A stretch of 64,000 nt of DNA from Flavobacterium aerium (GCF_030766725.1 NZ_JARQWR010000004.1:248001-312000), one strand, 5' to 3'; numbered from the stretch's first letter, positions 17,625 to 27,804 are shown. Made by a program: numbers and translations. Notes: generated by a model from the letters alone, not told the origin.

Positions 17625-18248
17625 TTATCTTCTTTGGATCCAACCGTCTGGAATATCATCAATATACCTTTCTAGCATATGTAATTCACCCGAATCAGCT
17701 GAAATTGTACACTGCATGTAGCTTGAAGATATCCAATCTCCTGTGATACTTACATTCTCACCATTACCACCAGTGATGTTTAAGGTGTTTATTCCAGCTC
17801 TCCCCGTTTCAGTACATTTGTCATCAATGATTTTTTCAAGATCATAAGCCCTAGCCATATCTGCACAGATACATTGATCAGAACAAACTAATAAACCACG
17901 ACTTCCAGATTTATTTTGATAGTTACGATTTTTTTTTGACTCATTTTTTATCATAATAAACTCTTCATTTTCATTAGGAAGTTGCCTAATATAGAATGTA
18001 TGGGTGTTATTTTTGTTGAATCTGGAGTCTTTATTAGAAGTGTTTTTGAATCCATATTCTTCGGGATTGCTATATATTTTTTGCTGAATAAGATTTTTGT
18101 CTCCTTTTACTTTTCTAATAGTTGTAGTCTTTAATTGTTGATCTAATGTTAATTGATTAGGTGTTGTTTCTTCATTATTACATGATATGTATAAACATGT
18201 TATGATAATAATGACAGAAAGACTTAATAATGATTTTAGTTTTTTCAT
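17625..18248 (-). CDS. Lipoprotein of unknown function
   Basis: 207 residues. The N-terminal hydrophobic stretch ends in a lipobox-like LYISCNN, so it is probably lipid-anchored. The middle is rich in Asn, Lys and Ser. A Cys cluster (VCSDQCICADMARA) and two further Cys (DKC, MQC) occur in the second half and may form disulfides. I recognise no family. Its upstream region carries a 22-bp motif (18286-18307) also found upstream of the TonB operon, hinting at shared control. Confidence 0.75.
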   Translation of the reverse strand: MKKLKSLLSLSVIIIITCLYISCNNEETTPNQLTLDQQLKTTTIRKVKGDKNLIQQKIYSNPEEYGFKNTSNKDSRFNKNNTHTFYIRQLPNENEEFIMIKNESKKNRNYQNKSGSRGLLVCSDQCICADMARAYDLEKIIDDKCTETGRAGINTLNITGGNGENVSITGDWISSSYMQCTISADSGELHMLERYIDDIPDGWIQRR

Positions 18249-18285
18249 TGGGTCATTTTTAAAGTTATTTTAACGAAAATAGCTT

Positions 18286-18307
18286 TTATTTAGACTAAAA
18301 ACAAATA
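18286..18307 (-). promoter_or_regulatory. Candidate operator shared with the TonB operon (copy 1)
   Basis: TTATTTAGAC followed after four bases by AACAAATA, the same two blocks and spacing as at 25288. It lies 38 bp upstream of the lipoprotein start and next to TATTTTCG (18281-18274), a weak -7 candidate. A Fur-like metal regulator is one possibility. Confidence 0.5.
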
Positions 18308-18394
18308 AAATTATATTTTAATTAAACAGAATATACATGTTAAATTAATTGAAAATCAAAAAATTGATTAATAGAAGTGTGATGTAGAGGTGAG

Positions 18395-19537
18395 TTATTT
18401 TGGAAAAGCTTTAGGTTCAGGTTCACGATAGATGTTAGAAGTAATGCTATTCATGAATTCTTCCAAGGCTTCTAACTCATCATTACTAAGCTTTAATTTG
18501 TGCAATAGAGGAGAATTTACGGGTAACATTAAATCTTCTTTTTGACCCGGTTTAATTCTTTGATTAGGCATTCCTACATTATACATGTTCAAAATACCTC
18601 TTATTTGAGGGAATAAGCCATTATGCATATAAGGCCCCGTTTTCATGACTTCACGTAAAGAAGGTGTTTTAAATTTCCCTACATCCTCACGATTCTTCGT
18701 AATATTATAACGACCCAAATCCTCATATTCTCTACCATAATAAGTAAGACCCACATTATGAAATTGACTGTCAGAAAATAAAGGAGAATTATGACAGTTA
18801 ATACATCTCGCTTTAGTTCGAAATAAGTGTAATCCTAAAATTTCTTTATTGGAAAGTTGTGTGCTGTCCCCTCCAATGAATTTGTCAAAACGACTTTTTC
18901 TACTCACGATGGTACGTTCAAAGGTAGCAATGGCTTTTAGAATTTTATCTTCTGTAATTTTATCATCACCATAAGCCTCTTGGAATAACTGCTTATACCC
19001 TTTTATTTTTTTAATGGACTTCACAGCAAGATCCATATGATTATTCATTTCTTTGGTATCCTCAATAGGAAATTTAGCCTGATCCTCTAAGCTTTTTGCT
19101 CTACCATCCCAAAAGAAAATTTTAGAATAAGCAACATTGATAATTGGTTTTGAGTTTCGGGTACCCGGCGTACGATCATGACCGTGAGAAACGCGCTTTC
19201 CATCCCCCCATCCTAATTCGGGATCATGACAAGAAGCACAAGAGATTTGTCCAGAGCTGGATAACCTTGGATCAAAAAACAAAACCTTACCTAACTCTCT
19301 TTTTGGTTCAGAAAATGGATTATCATCAGGGAAAACTACTTTTGGAAGTACACCAATGTCAATGAAATCAGTTGCGAGACTATCGATTGTTGCTTTAGGC
19401 CATTGGCTGGCATCACCGCTACTGTATAATTTTTTTAATTCAGGTATGGAATAATAGGTGTCATCGGTAGGGTTTTGCAAAGAAACCAACCCGGTGAATA
19501 AAATACCTAGAAAAACGAATCCAATAATCTTTTTCAT
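18395..19537 (-). CDS. Di-haem cytochrome c peroxidase/MauG-like protein
   Basis: 380 residues with an N-terminal signal segment (about 1-20) and two CxxCH haem-attachment motifs, CASCHD and CINCHN, in the spacing typical of bacterial di-haem cytochrome c peroxidases. These periplasmic enzymes reduce hydrogen peroxide or oxidise protein or small-molecule substrates. It is the last gene of a minus-strand series from the TonB receptor at 25243, beginning 2 bp after the barrel gene. The substrate is not determinable. Confidence 0.9.
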   Translation of the reverse strand: MKKIIGFVFLGILFTGLVSLQNPTDDTYYSIPELKKLYSSGDASQWPKATIDSLATDFIDIGVLPKVVFPDDNPFSEPKRELGKVLFFDPRLSSSGQISCASCHDPELGWGDGKRVSHGHDRTPGTRNSKPIINVAYSKIFFWDGRAKSLEDQAKFPIEDTKEMNNHMDLAVKSIKKIKGYKQLFQEAYGDDKITEDKILKAIATFERTIVSRKSRFDKFIGGDSTQLSNKEILGLHLFRTKARCINCHNSPLFSDSQFHNVGLTYYGREYEDLGRYNITKNREDVGKFKTPSLREVMKTGPYMHNGLFPQIRGILNMYNVGMPNQRIKPGQKEDLMLPVNSPLLHKLKLSNDELEALEEFMNSITSNIYREPEPKAFPK

Positions 19538-19539
19538 CC

Positions 19540-21099
19540 TTAATAAATTATAGAAATACCTGCATTTAGGTAGGTACTCTCCTTCGTGTTAAATGGGGTG
19601 GCGTAATTTTTATATTGATCACCTAAAGCCACTAAAGTGGAATAATTTGCAAAAAAACGTAATGTTTTTGTTTTAGACAAATTATAAAAATACTGAGCCA
19701 TCATAGAAGAACGAAGTTTACTAGTTACATCGTAAGCATGATCAGGAATAATTACATTATCGGAGAAAGAAGTATTAGCCGTCAAGGGTACAATTTTTAA
19801 TTTCTCATCCAAAGCACTATAATGAGCGACACTGAATTCTAAATTCAATTTATTCTTCTTATGAAGAAAAATATCCTTATTGAATGAAGCTTCAATCTCT
19901 AAGGTACTCAAACGTTTATCAGTACTACCTAATAAATCAATGTATTTGTGTTTGATATAACTTGCTTGTAATTCAAAGCTATAGAGCACACGATGATCAA
20001 TTTTTTTAATAATACCACTGTTGAAGGTAAAACGATCCAGATTCATTCTGTAATTCTGACCATTTTCAATAACCGAATAATTATCTCCTTTTTGACGGTC
20101 ATAATCAAGGCTCATTTTGTAATCAATTTCATTTCCATCATGAAAGTAATTTAATTGAGCAGTATGAGAAACGATACGGTACATAAACTGTTTTAATTCA
20201 TTCGCAACATATATATAGCCTTTATTGTTTCTACGATAAGTACTTTCCATAGATTTATTGTACTGATATGCCATATTTATACTATTTCGACCTTCCTTAT
20301 ATTGATAACCTAAACCAAAATTTTTATCAATAGTATTGAATAGATATTTGGTGTAAGAAGAGTTAAAAATAACACGACCATAACCAGAAGAAAAACGAGT
20401 AAATGTTTCTGGGTATACTGGTGCATTTTGATACTCATTTACGTAAAGAATTCCTTGGTTTTCAGTGCGCTTTGATATACCAATAGAAGTATAAATACTA
20501 TGTTTTTGATAGGTATAGCCAAAATGAATCTCTCCGCCATAATCAATTGAAATGATTTCTGGGCGTGGATCAATAGTTCTAAAACTTTTCCCATTTTTAT
20601 AAAAAACGGTTGCACCTAATAAGAGGTTATTTTCAAACTGATACGAGAAACCACCATTTAAATTGTAATTCTGGATTTCCCAGTTCCCTTTTTTGGGAGC
20701 GTAGAAATAATTAGGAGACAAAACATTTTGATTTTCAGTTCGTTTGGTAGTAAAATTATAACCCAAATCATATTCATTAGTTCGGTTAAAAACAAATTCA
20801 CCAAATAAACGCAATCGAGGATTAATATTAAAGACCCCTTGAGTTGAAAAAGTATATTCTTGTGTTTTTTCAGCTGTTTGTACGCGTTTTAGAGCTAGCT
20901 TTTTTTCTTTGAAATCAATTTGTGTAAGGGTAAAATCATTGATGTATTGTGAAGTATAGAAAAGTGGATTTTTCCATAAGTTCACTTGAACATCATTATA
21001 AAATGAATTTTCTTTAATCGATAAACTATCGGTAAGTTGTGCTTGGAGGGCACAACTTATCAATAGAATAAAAAATAATATTACTTTTTTTGAAGTCAT
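19540..21099 (-). CDS. Outer-membrane beta-barrel-like protein (DUF6850-like)
   Basis: 519 residues with a signal peptide (1-20, ALQAQ) and many alternating hydrophobic/aromatic strands ending in an aromatic-rich C-terminus (GISIIY), as in outer-membrane barrels. The N-terminal NPLFYTSQYINDFTLTQ and overall form recall DUF6850 proteins found near TonB receptors, a moderate-confidence memory. It is third in the TonB/DUF4876/barrel/peroxidase set, with 43 bp to the upstream gene and 2 bp to the downstream one. Confidence 0.72.
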   Translation of the reverse strand: MTSKKVILFFILLISCALQAQLTDSLSIKENSFYNDVQVNLWKNPLFYTSQYINDFTLTQIDFKEKKLALKRVQTAEKTQEYTFSTQGVFNINPRLRLFGEFVFNRTNEYDLGYNFTTKRTENQNVLSPNYFYAPKKGNWEIQNYNLNGGFSYQFENNLLLGATVFYKNGKSFRTIDPRPEIISIDYGGEIHFGYTYQKHSIYTSIGISKRTENQGILYVNEYQNAPVYPETFTRFSSGYGRVIFNSSYTKYLFNTIDKNFGLGYQYKEGRNSINMAYQYNKSMESTYRRNNKGYIYVANELKQFMYRIVSHTAQLNYFHDGNEIDYKMSLDYDRQKGDNYSVIENGQNYRMNLDRFTFNSGIIKKIDHRVLYSFELQASYIKHKYIDLLGSTDKRLSTLEIEASFNKDIFLHKKNKLNLEFSVAHYSALDEKLKIVPLTANTSFSDNVIIPDHAYDVTSKLRSSMMAQYFYNLSKTKTLRFFANYSTLVALGDQYKNYATPFNTKESTYLNAGISIIY

Positions 21100-21142
21100 A
21101 TTTTTGAAGTTCTTAAATAATTAAGAAGGTTTATAGAGTGGA

Positions 21143-22492
21143 CTAGTTTGCAAATCCCTTTGGATTAGCCTTTGCTAATTTTATAAAATCATTGGCAGAA
21201 TTGTTAGTGTCTTCTAGTATAATTCGACCATTTACAGTAGCCTTAGTTTTTCGAATCACAGATTGTGAATTGAATGAAGCATCACACCCAATGAATGAAG
21301 CATCGATTTGTGGTTGTAACATTTTTGGTCTGGCACTGCTTGGGCTATAATGTTGCAAATCTACACCATCAATAATTTTTGAGATCGGAATCTGCATAAA
21401 ATATTTTGTAGTAGCTATAACAGAAGATACAGATGGATCTGGGAAATCTGGGTAAGTGTTCAGCTCTTCAGAACGGAAAATGATAAAACTATCTCTTCCT
21501 AAATTGTCCAAAATAAAATCTTTATTTCCGCTGCCATAACCAGCTCTTCCCCAATAGGCTATTTCCATATCCTTTACGGCTGGATTTTGAATGTCAAAAC
21601 GGTAAATGTCCTGGCCAATTGATAAACGATAATCTCCGAGGTAAACTTCAAAATCAGCGGTACTTAAATCAATGGTTAAATCAGGATTTTGCACTGTAAG
21701 AGGTTCTCCGGAATTATCCACTAATGGTGCTTTATGATTGATTCCGGTTTGTGCAATTACAATACTTTTTCCTGGAGCTATAGGATGTTCTTGACCAGAT
21801 CCTGGGATTCTCAATACATAATCAGCATATACATAATCTTTATTAGCACTCTCTCCTAAGCCTATGCCCATAGATTTACTCCAGTCAAATTGCCCATTGG
21901 CAAGCGAAGTAGCATTAACTGTAGTAGATGTTTTTCCATACAATTGACCAATCAGTAAACCATCTGCATAAATTACTTCATTGGAGTTATTGTAGATTTC
22001 AATGAATTGATCTCTGAAAACAGCTCCTTGTTGTGCATGTGAACCCGCATAGTAGATTTGTTTAATTACTAAATCACCCACACGTACCGATTTCAACTCA
22101 ATAGAAGCTGAAGTAACATTTGCATTGACAATAACCTGTTCTTGAGAACCATTGAAAGCAACAGTTTCTGTACTTGGTGCATAGCCAAAAAGAGAAGTGA
22201 ATTCTGTTTTTGCTAATGTTTTTGTAGCAGTAATATTGTAAGTTCCTGGTAAAATGGAAGCGAATGAAGCTACACCAGAAGCATTACTGGCTACAGTATA
22301 CGTATCTCCAGTATTTGTATTTGTTAATATAACATTTCCATTATTGACAACGATACCATTAAAAGCAGCAGTATCGTATTTTAAATTTACAGAAAATGTA
22401 ACAGGCTGTAAACCATTGTCGCTGCCAAAATCATCATCCGAACAGGACGAAAGCGCAAGAACTGCGGTAAGCAATAGTAGTATTTTCTTCAT
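21143..22492 (-). CDS. DUF4876-like surface lipoprotein
   Basis: 449 residues. The signal peptide ends with the lipobox LALSSCSDDD; SDDD after Cys resembles the Bacteroidota lipoprotein export signal for surface display. An early Ig/SpaA-like domain (about 25-125, NTGDTYTVASNASGVASF) is followed by the IKQIYYAGSHAQQGAVFRDQF block I associate with DUF4876. It lies 24 bp downstream of the TonB receptor, as a SusD-like partner would, though it is not SusD itself. Confidence 0.8.
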   Translation of the reverse strand: MKKILLLLTAVLALSSCSDDDFGSDNGLQPVTFSVNLKYDTAAFNGIVVNNGNVILTNTNTGDTYTVASNASGVASFASILPGTYNITATKTLAKTEFTSLFGYAPSTETVAFNGSQEQVIVNANVTSASIELKSVRVGDLVIKQIYYAGSHAQQGAVFRDQFIEIYNNSNEVIYADGLLIGQLYGKTSTTVNATSLANGQFDWSKSMGIGLGESANKDYVYADYVLRIPGSGQEHPIAPGKSIVIAQTGINHKAPLVDNSGEPLTVQNPDLTIDLSTADFEVYLGDYRLSIGQDIYRFDIQNPAVKDMEIAYWGRAGYGSGNKDFILDNLGRDSFIIFRSEELNTYPDFPDPSVSSVIATTKYFMQIPISKIIDGVDLQHYSPSSARPKMLQPQIDASFIGCDASFNSQSVIRKTKATVNGRIILEDTNNSANDFIKLAKANPKGFAN

Positions 22493-22516
22493 AATAAGTG
22501 ATATTTAGTTAATAAA

Positions 22517-25243
22517 TTAAAATTGATATTCTATTTTGGTTCCAAAGGACAGTTTTACCATATCAGGCTTTGGTCTTGTTGTGATGGTACCATTTTCTGT
22601 AGCGATTTCTTTTAATTCGAGACTTAAGAAGTTATTTGCATAGAAAGAGAAACGGAAACCATTTAAAAAATCTTTGGAAATACGTAAATGAAAATTGTTA
22701 TATACTTTTTGTAGTTTCTTGTCTTCTACTCTAGAATCATTCATATAGATGTGGCTATAAAGACTGCTATTACCCTGATCTTGCTCAGGTATTGGCACTG
22801 TATTCAAATTTCCGTCGATATAAGCATAAGGTAATCGGTTTTCGTTATCGGTGCTGTTTTGCCCAATGATGAAGTGTTCACTTCGAATGGCGATAACCAA
22901 TCCAATTTTTGGAAGATGATAATTGATGTTGCTACCTAATCTAAAACTTTTATAATATTCATTATAAGGTTTATAAACACCGAATTTTTCGGGTTTATTT
23001 CCATTACTCGAACGGATATAAGTTGTTACATCATTTAAGTTGGTTGTTTCAATATAACTTCCTTGAATATCGAATGTAATATTTCGAAAAGGCGTTTTTT
23101 CAAAACTTAAAAAGAACTCAAGCCCTTTATCCGTTGAGGAAAACTGGTTTACCAATTTATTTTGCATGTAATAAAATGGAGAATAGCCTACTACTTGGTA
23201 AGTTGGAGTTTGAGTGCCATTGAATGCAATGTCTAAATCGGCTACTGAGCGAGTAGTAGGAACAGATTGATTTGTTATACCATCATATAGATGGTTATAA
23301 AATCCAGTGAAGTTTAGGTTTCCAAAAGGAAGTTTAACATCAAATCCTAATTCAGAACGAATACTTTTTGTGGGTTTAAGGTCTTTGTTGTTGGCTAAGT
23401 CAATAAATGTTTGAACAATCCCAAGATTGTAATGACCCGGATAGCGGTAATCCCCCAATACAGCATCATAATATCGTGGTCCAGTATACACTTGATTTAA
23501 TGATGGTGCCTTGGAAGTGATACCAAATCCCCCTCTTATTTTAAATTTTTCGAACTCTAAATAACTATTAATTCTGGGAGCCAGTGAAGAAAAGCCATAT
23601 TGATTATCGTAACGTAAACCCGTACTTACAAATAAGGTGCTGTTGTCCCAGTTTCGGGTAATGTTGTCCTCAGCATACAAAGAGATCTGATATTCGGCAC
23701 GCACATTATCACCATAATTATAAGGGCGAAACCCATATTTATCACCACTTCCAGTAATTCCAAAAATACTAATCATAGTTTCAGGACTGCCCAGACGCCC
23801 CCTACCTTTATTATCACTCATACGGAAAGAGGTTCCTACAGAAATATTGTGTAACCATTCACCGGTATGGAAAGTCTTGTATAAATCGGCGGCTAGATAA
23901 GAAGAGATTGGAATACCTTCAACTGCTTTCACGCTAGTATAACTTGGTAATGTATAGGTACCAGTGTATACGCCTTCATTAATACTTGTTCCAACGATTG
24001 ATCCACCATTATTCATGAATTTGGACTCATAAGTATAATGATCACTGTATTTGAAATTGAAATTAATATCAAGATTATCAAAAAAATGATCTTTTAGGTT
24101 CCATTTGAATCGATTGGAAATAGTTAAATCTTTCTTTTTATTCTTTACAATTTTATTATCGGTATCTTCCTCTTCTTTATTTACATTGTCATTATTGAAT
24201 CCATAATCGACAGAGAATGAATTACGAATATTTTTGCTTTTGCTAGCCCAACTCCACATCAAACTAGTTGTGATTCGCTCATATTCTGTGAAAGATACGC
24301 GTGGTTCCGAATTTGCTTTCAGGTAGTTTACAGTTACATTCAGATGACCCAATCGTTCTCCCAATTGATATCCTTTGAAGAATCCATATTCTGTAGCGCC
24401 ATCTCTTAGAGAAGTGTAAATTTGATAAGGAGACTTTCCTGCTTTGCGTTCAATTTTGATTAATCCAGAAGTCAAATCACCATATTTTGCAGATGGAACT
24501 CCTTGTACAACTTCAATTTTTTCAATATTATCAACAGCAATTTCTCTTAAATCCGAGTTGTAATCGGTACCGGTAAAATAACCATTAAAATCATTTGCCT
24601 TTGGATCGCCAAAACCAAGTAAATTCGGGACAAAAGGAGCCCCATAATTCCCAACATACGATTGCATGTTTTCATTATTGGATATTGGAATACCATCTAC
24701 AACTATAGAAGTACCAAAAGATTTGTTTCCAAACCCAGTGCTACCCACTCTGGACGGTTTTACAGTCCTAAACGCGATAGGCTTGAATTCATTTAGATTA
24801 AAGTTGGTTACGGCTTGTCCGGGCAGTTGTTCCAAAACTTCATTAATTGAAAAAGCCTGAACCTGCTCGATAACCTCACGACCCAATTCTATTTCGGAGA
24901 ATTTTTTTCCCTTACGAGCAGAAACAATAACTTCATCCAAGCGTAAATCTTGTGTCTCTAGGGCAACAAGTATTTCTTTTTCTAAAGCAGTTTTATTATA
25001 AGTAATTGTTTTTTCTTGTTTACCAAGTAGGCGAAAAGTCAAGGTTATATCTTTTACAGCAACCACACGAAATTCAAAATAACCATTTTCATTACTAATA
25101 GTCCATTTGTTGGAATCAGTATTGATGATTGAAACATTTTGCAATGGCTGTTTCGTTTCTTGGTCTACTACACGTCCTTTAATAAGTTGTTGTGCATATA
25201 TACCATTGGAGAACAATAAAAGGATATAAATAAAAAATTTCAC
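22517..25243 (-). CDS. TonB-dependent outer-membrane receptor with carboxypeptidase-regulatory-like domain
   Basis: 908 residues. A signal peptide (1-17) is followed by a CarboxypepD_reg-like domain (about 20-100, IKGRVVDQETKQPLQNVSI), a plug domain (about 115-260, VPSAKYGDLTSGLIKIERKAG) and a 22-strand-type barrel ending in an aromatic residue (EYQF). Such receptors import metal chelates, haem or glycans using TonB energy. With DUF4876, a barrel and a di-haem peroxidase downstream, a redox-metal or iron substrate is plausible. A strong -7 box and an operator-like motif sit upstream. Confidence 0.93.
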   Translation of the reverse strand: MKFFIYILLLFSNGIYAQQLIKGRVVDQETKQPLQNVSIINTDSNKWTISNENGYFEFRVVAVKDITLTFRLLGKQEKTITYNKTALEKEILVALETQDLRLDEVIVSARKGKKFSEIELGREVIEQVQAFSINEVLEQLPGQAVTNFNLNEFKPIAFRTVKPSRVGSTGFGNKSFGTSIVVDGIPISNNENMQSYVGNYGAPFVPNLLGFGDPKANDFNGYFTGTDYNSDLREIAVDNIEKIEVVQGVPSAKYGDLTSGLIKIERKAGKSPYQIYTSLRDGATEYGFFKGYQLGERLGHLNVTVNYLKANSEPRVSFTEYERITTSLMWSWASKSKNIRNSFSVDYGFNNDNVNKEEEDTDNKIVKNKKKDLTISNRFKWNLKDHFFDNLDINFNFKYSDHYTYESKFMNNGGSIVGTSINEGVYTGTYTLPSYTSVKAVEGIPISSYLAADLYKTFHTGEWLHNISVGTSFRMSDNKGRGRLGSPETMISIFGITGSGDKYGFRPYNYGDNVRAEYQISLYAEDNITRNWDNSTLFVSTGLRYDNQYGFSSLAPRINSYLEFEKFKIRGGFGITSKAPSLNQVYTGPRYYDAVLGDYRYPGHYNLGIVQTFIDLANNKDLKPTKSIRSELGFDVKLPFGNLNFTGFYNHLYDGITNQSVPTTRSVADLDIAFNGTQTPTYQVVGYSPFYYMQNKLVNQFSSTDKGLEFFLSFEKTPFRNITFDIQGSYIETTNLNDVTTYIRSSNGNKPEKFGVYKPYNEYYKSFRLGSNINYHLPKIGLVIAIRSEHFIIGQNSTDNENRLPYAYIDGNLNTVPIPEQDQGNSSLYSHIYMNDSRVEDKKLQKVYNNFHLRISKDFLNGFRFSFYANNFLSLELKEIATENGTITTRPKPDMVKLSFGTKIEYQF

Positions 25244-25268
25244 GCGTATAGGGATAATATATTTCGCG

Positions 25269-25276
25269 CAAAAGTA
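25269..25276 (-). promoter_or_regulatory. -7 element TACTTTTG of the TonB operon
   Basis: On the minus strand TACTTTTG matches TAnnTTTG exactly, 26 bp before the receptor ATG. The operator-like motif at 25288-25309 covers the -33 area. Confidence 0.6.
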
Positions 25277-25287
25277 ATATCTTATTC

Positions 25288-25309
25288 TTATTTAGACCAA
25301 TAACAAATA
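25288..25309 (-). promoter_or_regulatory. Candidate operator shared with the 17.6 kb lipoprotein (copy 2)
   Basis: The blocks TTATTTAGAC and AACAAATA are separated by four bases, as in copy 1. The outer ends TATTT/AAATA are inverted. Its position over the -33 region suits a repressor such as Fur, which fits a TonB receptor operon. Confidence 0.5.
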
Positions 25310-25457
25310 GATTATTTTATGTATTTGATGCATAAAACGTAAAAATTAACAGTTAAGACCGAGTTTCACATGTTAAAATGCAATAGAAATGAATTTTTAC
25401 AGAAAAAAAGTCAACAAATAGAGGCTTGAGAATGATGTAAATAAGTTTATGGACTAT

Positions 25458-27056
25458 TTAAGGTAGCCTGAAAACCTGATCAACATCCCAATTGGCACGA
25501 ACATCAACATCCTTTGGGAAATAAATTACCTCCTCAGGTTGACGTTTCTCTAAATAATTACCAGTATCCCACACTTTATTATGATTGGTATCATAGATAA
25601 CCCTTAAAGTGAATAAGTCAGGTTTGATGTTGATGAAGTCAATGACGGTTTCTTTCTCACTATAATAAGAAGCCTGAACATCTCCTTTAATATTGGTGAG
25701 TTCCACAATAACGGGGAAGCTTTTTACATTTTCTAAAGTGATTTTTAGATTACCAAACTCAGTAGTGTTTAGTGTTGTTACGGCAAATTTGAGACTATCA
25801 TTTGCCTTTTGAAAGAAATCAGTTAGAGCACCCGGTAGTAGTGATAAAGTATACTTGTTAGAAGGCTCTTTTGGAAAGTCAAAAGATAACTGTTGATTAA
25901 TAGTATCATATTCCATTTTATAGGCAACAGCAGTAGAATCCTTATTAATTAATTTTATTTTAGATTGATCAAATTTTACGAGAGGAGTAGTAGATTTTAA
26001 ACTAAGTTTATCTCTGAAATTTAATACACCCGATTGAATTGCAGTAATACTTAAAGTATCTTTCTTCTGATCCTTAATTTTGATCGCAAAGTCCTTAGAG
26101 TAGTCATCTTTTGCAATATTAATATGTAAGGAATCTGTTTTTACAGAAGGATACCATATTTGAACGGAATCTTTTTCTGGAAATTGAGTAATGATGTTTG
26201 GAAGAATATCTTTTCCGTTTTTTACAGTAATTGTACTCTTTTTATAATCCCCTTCATAACCCATGATAAGACGATTACCAGACGATTGAACTGGTTTAAA
26301 GGCTTTGAAAGGTAATTTTTCTTGAAATAATTTTAACTCAACTTCTCCTTCATGAGGAATAGTAATGTATTCATTACTGAAAGCTATTTTATCCGTCTTA
26401 GGATCAAATTTGTAGTTGTTGTTTTTATCTTTCATGGCCACTAAAAGATATTTCCCCTCTTTTAGATTTTCCAATTTAAAGACTTTTAAACTGTCCAATG
26501 TATTGGTGATGTATCGTGGTGTTTCTTTGTAAACGATAGAGTCAGTCAGCTTATCATTTACTTCATATAACATAACACTTACAAACGATTCAACATCTTT
26601 TGTGTAAGCATTTTTTATAGTTCCAGTTAAAGATAAAGAGTCAATTTCAGATCCTGTAGAGAAAATATACTTAAACTGTTGGTACGGATTCCCTTCATTA
26701 TTATCAATAATACTTTGACCAAAATTGAAACTATAAGTTGTATTAGGTTGTAATGTATCTAGAATTTTAATAGTAACATATCGGCTGGCATTTCCCATAG
26801 GGCTAATTTCCGGTGCTCTCTTCATAGGAGGAGAGACAATCAGTTGTTTTTGTACATCTTTCAATTTTACATACTCATCAAAATAAATTTTGATCAAGTT
26901 TCCTTTAAAGTCAGTGCTGAGGTTTTCAGGGGAACTCCCAATCATTACTGGTGGGTCGATATCTTTATCACCACCTGTAATATTTCCTCTCTTTGCACAA
27001 CTAACAACAAGTGCAATAATTATAAAAAAAATGTAAAAACTACGATTTCTCAACAT
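25458..27056 (-). CDS. Lipoprotein with N-terminal bacterial Ig-like domain
   Basis: 532 residues. The signal peptide ends in VVSCAKRG, so it is lipid-anchored. The segment DPPVMIGSSPENLSTDFKG, then IKIYFDEYVKLKDVQKQ and NTTYSFNFGQSI, matches the Ig-like Big_5 domain seen in conserved Bacteroidota lipoproteins. A further beta-rich domain and a C-terminal WDTGNYLEKRQPEEV segment follow. Its function is unknown; it is widespread and may be structural. It is transcribed towards the TonB operon but has its own start region. Confidence 0.8.
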   Translation of the reverse strand: MLRNRSFYIFFIIIALVVSCAKRGNITGGDKDIDPPVMIGSSPENLSTDFKGNLIKIYFDEYVKLKDVQKQLIVSPPMKRAPEISPMGNASRYVTIKILDTLQPNTTYSFNFGQSIIDNNEGNPYQQFKYIFSTGSEIDSLSLTGTIKNAYTKDVESFVSVMLYEVNDKLTDSIVYKETPRYITNTLDSLKVFKLENLKEGKYLLVAMKDKNNNYKFDPKTDKIAFSNEYITIPHEGEVELKLFQEKLPFKAFKPVQSSGNRLIMGYEGDYKKSTITVKNGKDILPNIITQFPEKDSVQIWYPSVKTDSLHINIAKDDYSKDFAIKIKDQKKDTLSITAIQSGVLNFRDKLSLKSTTPLVKFDQSKIKLINKDSTAVAYKMEYDTINQQLSFDFPKEPSNKYTLSLLPGALTDFFQKANDSLKFAVTTLNTTEFGNLKITLENVKSFPVIVELTNIKGDVQASYYSEKETVIDFINIKPDLFTLRVIYDTNHNKVWDTGNYLEKRQPEEVIYFPKDVDVRANWDVDQVFRLP

Positions 27057-27126
27057 GAATCAGCATTTAAAAGTGTGACAAAATAACGATTATATTTAGT
27101 GTAAAAGAAATCTTTTAAGAAATTGT

Positions 27127-27804
27127 TTAGGACTGAGATTGGGCAATCGTTACAATACTGAGCCGTGCGCCGGGTATTTTTAATAAAGCATTTCCACATT
27201 GTTCTAAAGTAGCACCCGTTGTGAGTACATCATCTACCAATAAAAAATGTTTATTATGTACCTGCTCTGTAAAAAGAACATCAAAAATTTCGGTCCTATT
27301 GGAAGTCCGTTTTAATAAGTTTTTTTGAGTTTGAGTTTTAGAATATTTTTTGCGGAAAAGAAGGGCATTATGCATTGGGATTTGTAGACCCTTTGATAAA
27401 GCAGTAGAAAAAGTCAGTACCTGATTATAGCCTCGTTCTCGGAGTCTTTTTTTATGCAAAGGAACAGTAACAATATAATCAATGTTATTGATGCTGTTTT
27501 TAAGATCATTCACGTACCATTCACCAAGCACTTTTCCAATTTCCTGACGTCCACGATATTTTAAATTATGAATTAATTGCTGTACAATTCCTTTTTTATG
27601 AAAATACAACATGGCAGAAGCATATTCAATAGGGAGACGACCATAAAACTTATGTGTGGCATTATTTTCGGTAGTCCGATGATGATGAGTAAGTGGAAGA
27701 TTATGCCTACAAGTTGTACAAATAATATTCTCATTGGCAATTAAAAGAACACTACAGCCTGCGCAGGTTTTTGGAAAGATTAGATGAATTATATTTTTAA
27801 ACAT
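27127..27804 (-). CDS. ComF-family phosphoribosyltransferase-like protein
   Basis: About 225 residues from the ATG at 27804 (MFKNIIHLIFPKTC), the start I prefer over the 22-codon longer frame opening at 27870. A four-Cys zinc-ribbon-like N-terminus (CAGC...CTTC) is followed by a type I PRTase domain with the signature LLVDDVLTTGATLEQCG. ComF proteins assist DNA uptake or its recombination in naturally transformable bacteria; many act in uncharacterised roles. It is divergent from the glycyl-tRNA synthetase gene. Confidence 0.87.
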   Translation of the reverse strand: MFKNIIHLIFPKTCAGCSVLLIANENIICTTCRHNLPLTHHHRTTENNATHKFYGRLPIEYASAMLYFHKKGIVQQLIHNLKYRGRQEIGKVLGEWYVNDLKNSINNIDYIVTVPLHKKRLRERGYNQVLTFSTALSKGLQIPMHNALLFRKKYSKTQTQKNLLKRTSNRTEIFDVLFTEQVHNKHFLLVDDVLTTGATLEQCGNALLKIPGARLSIVTIAQSQS

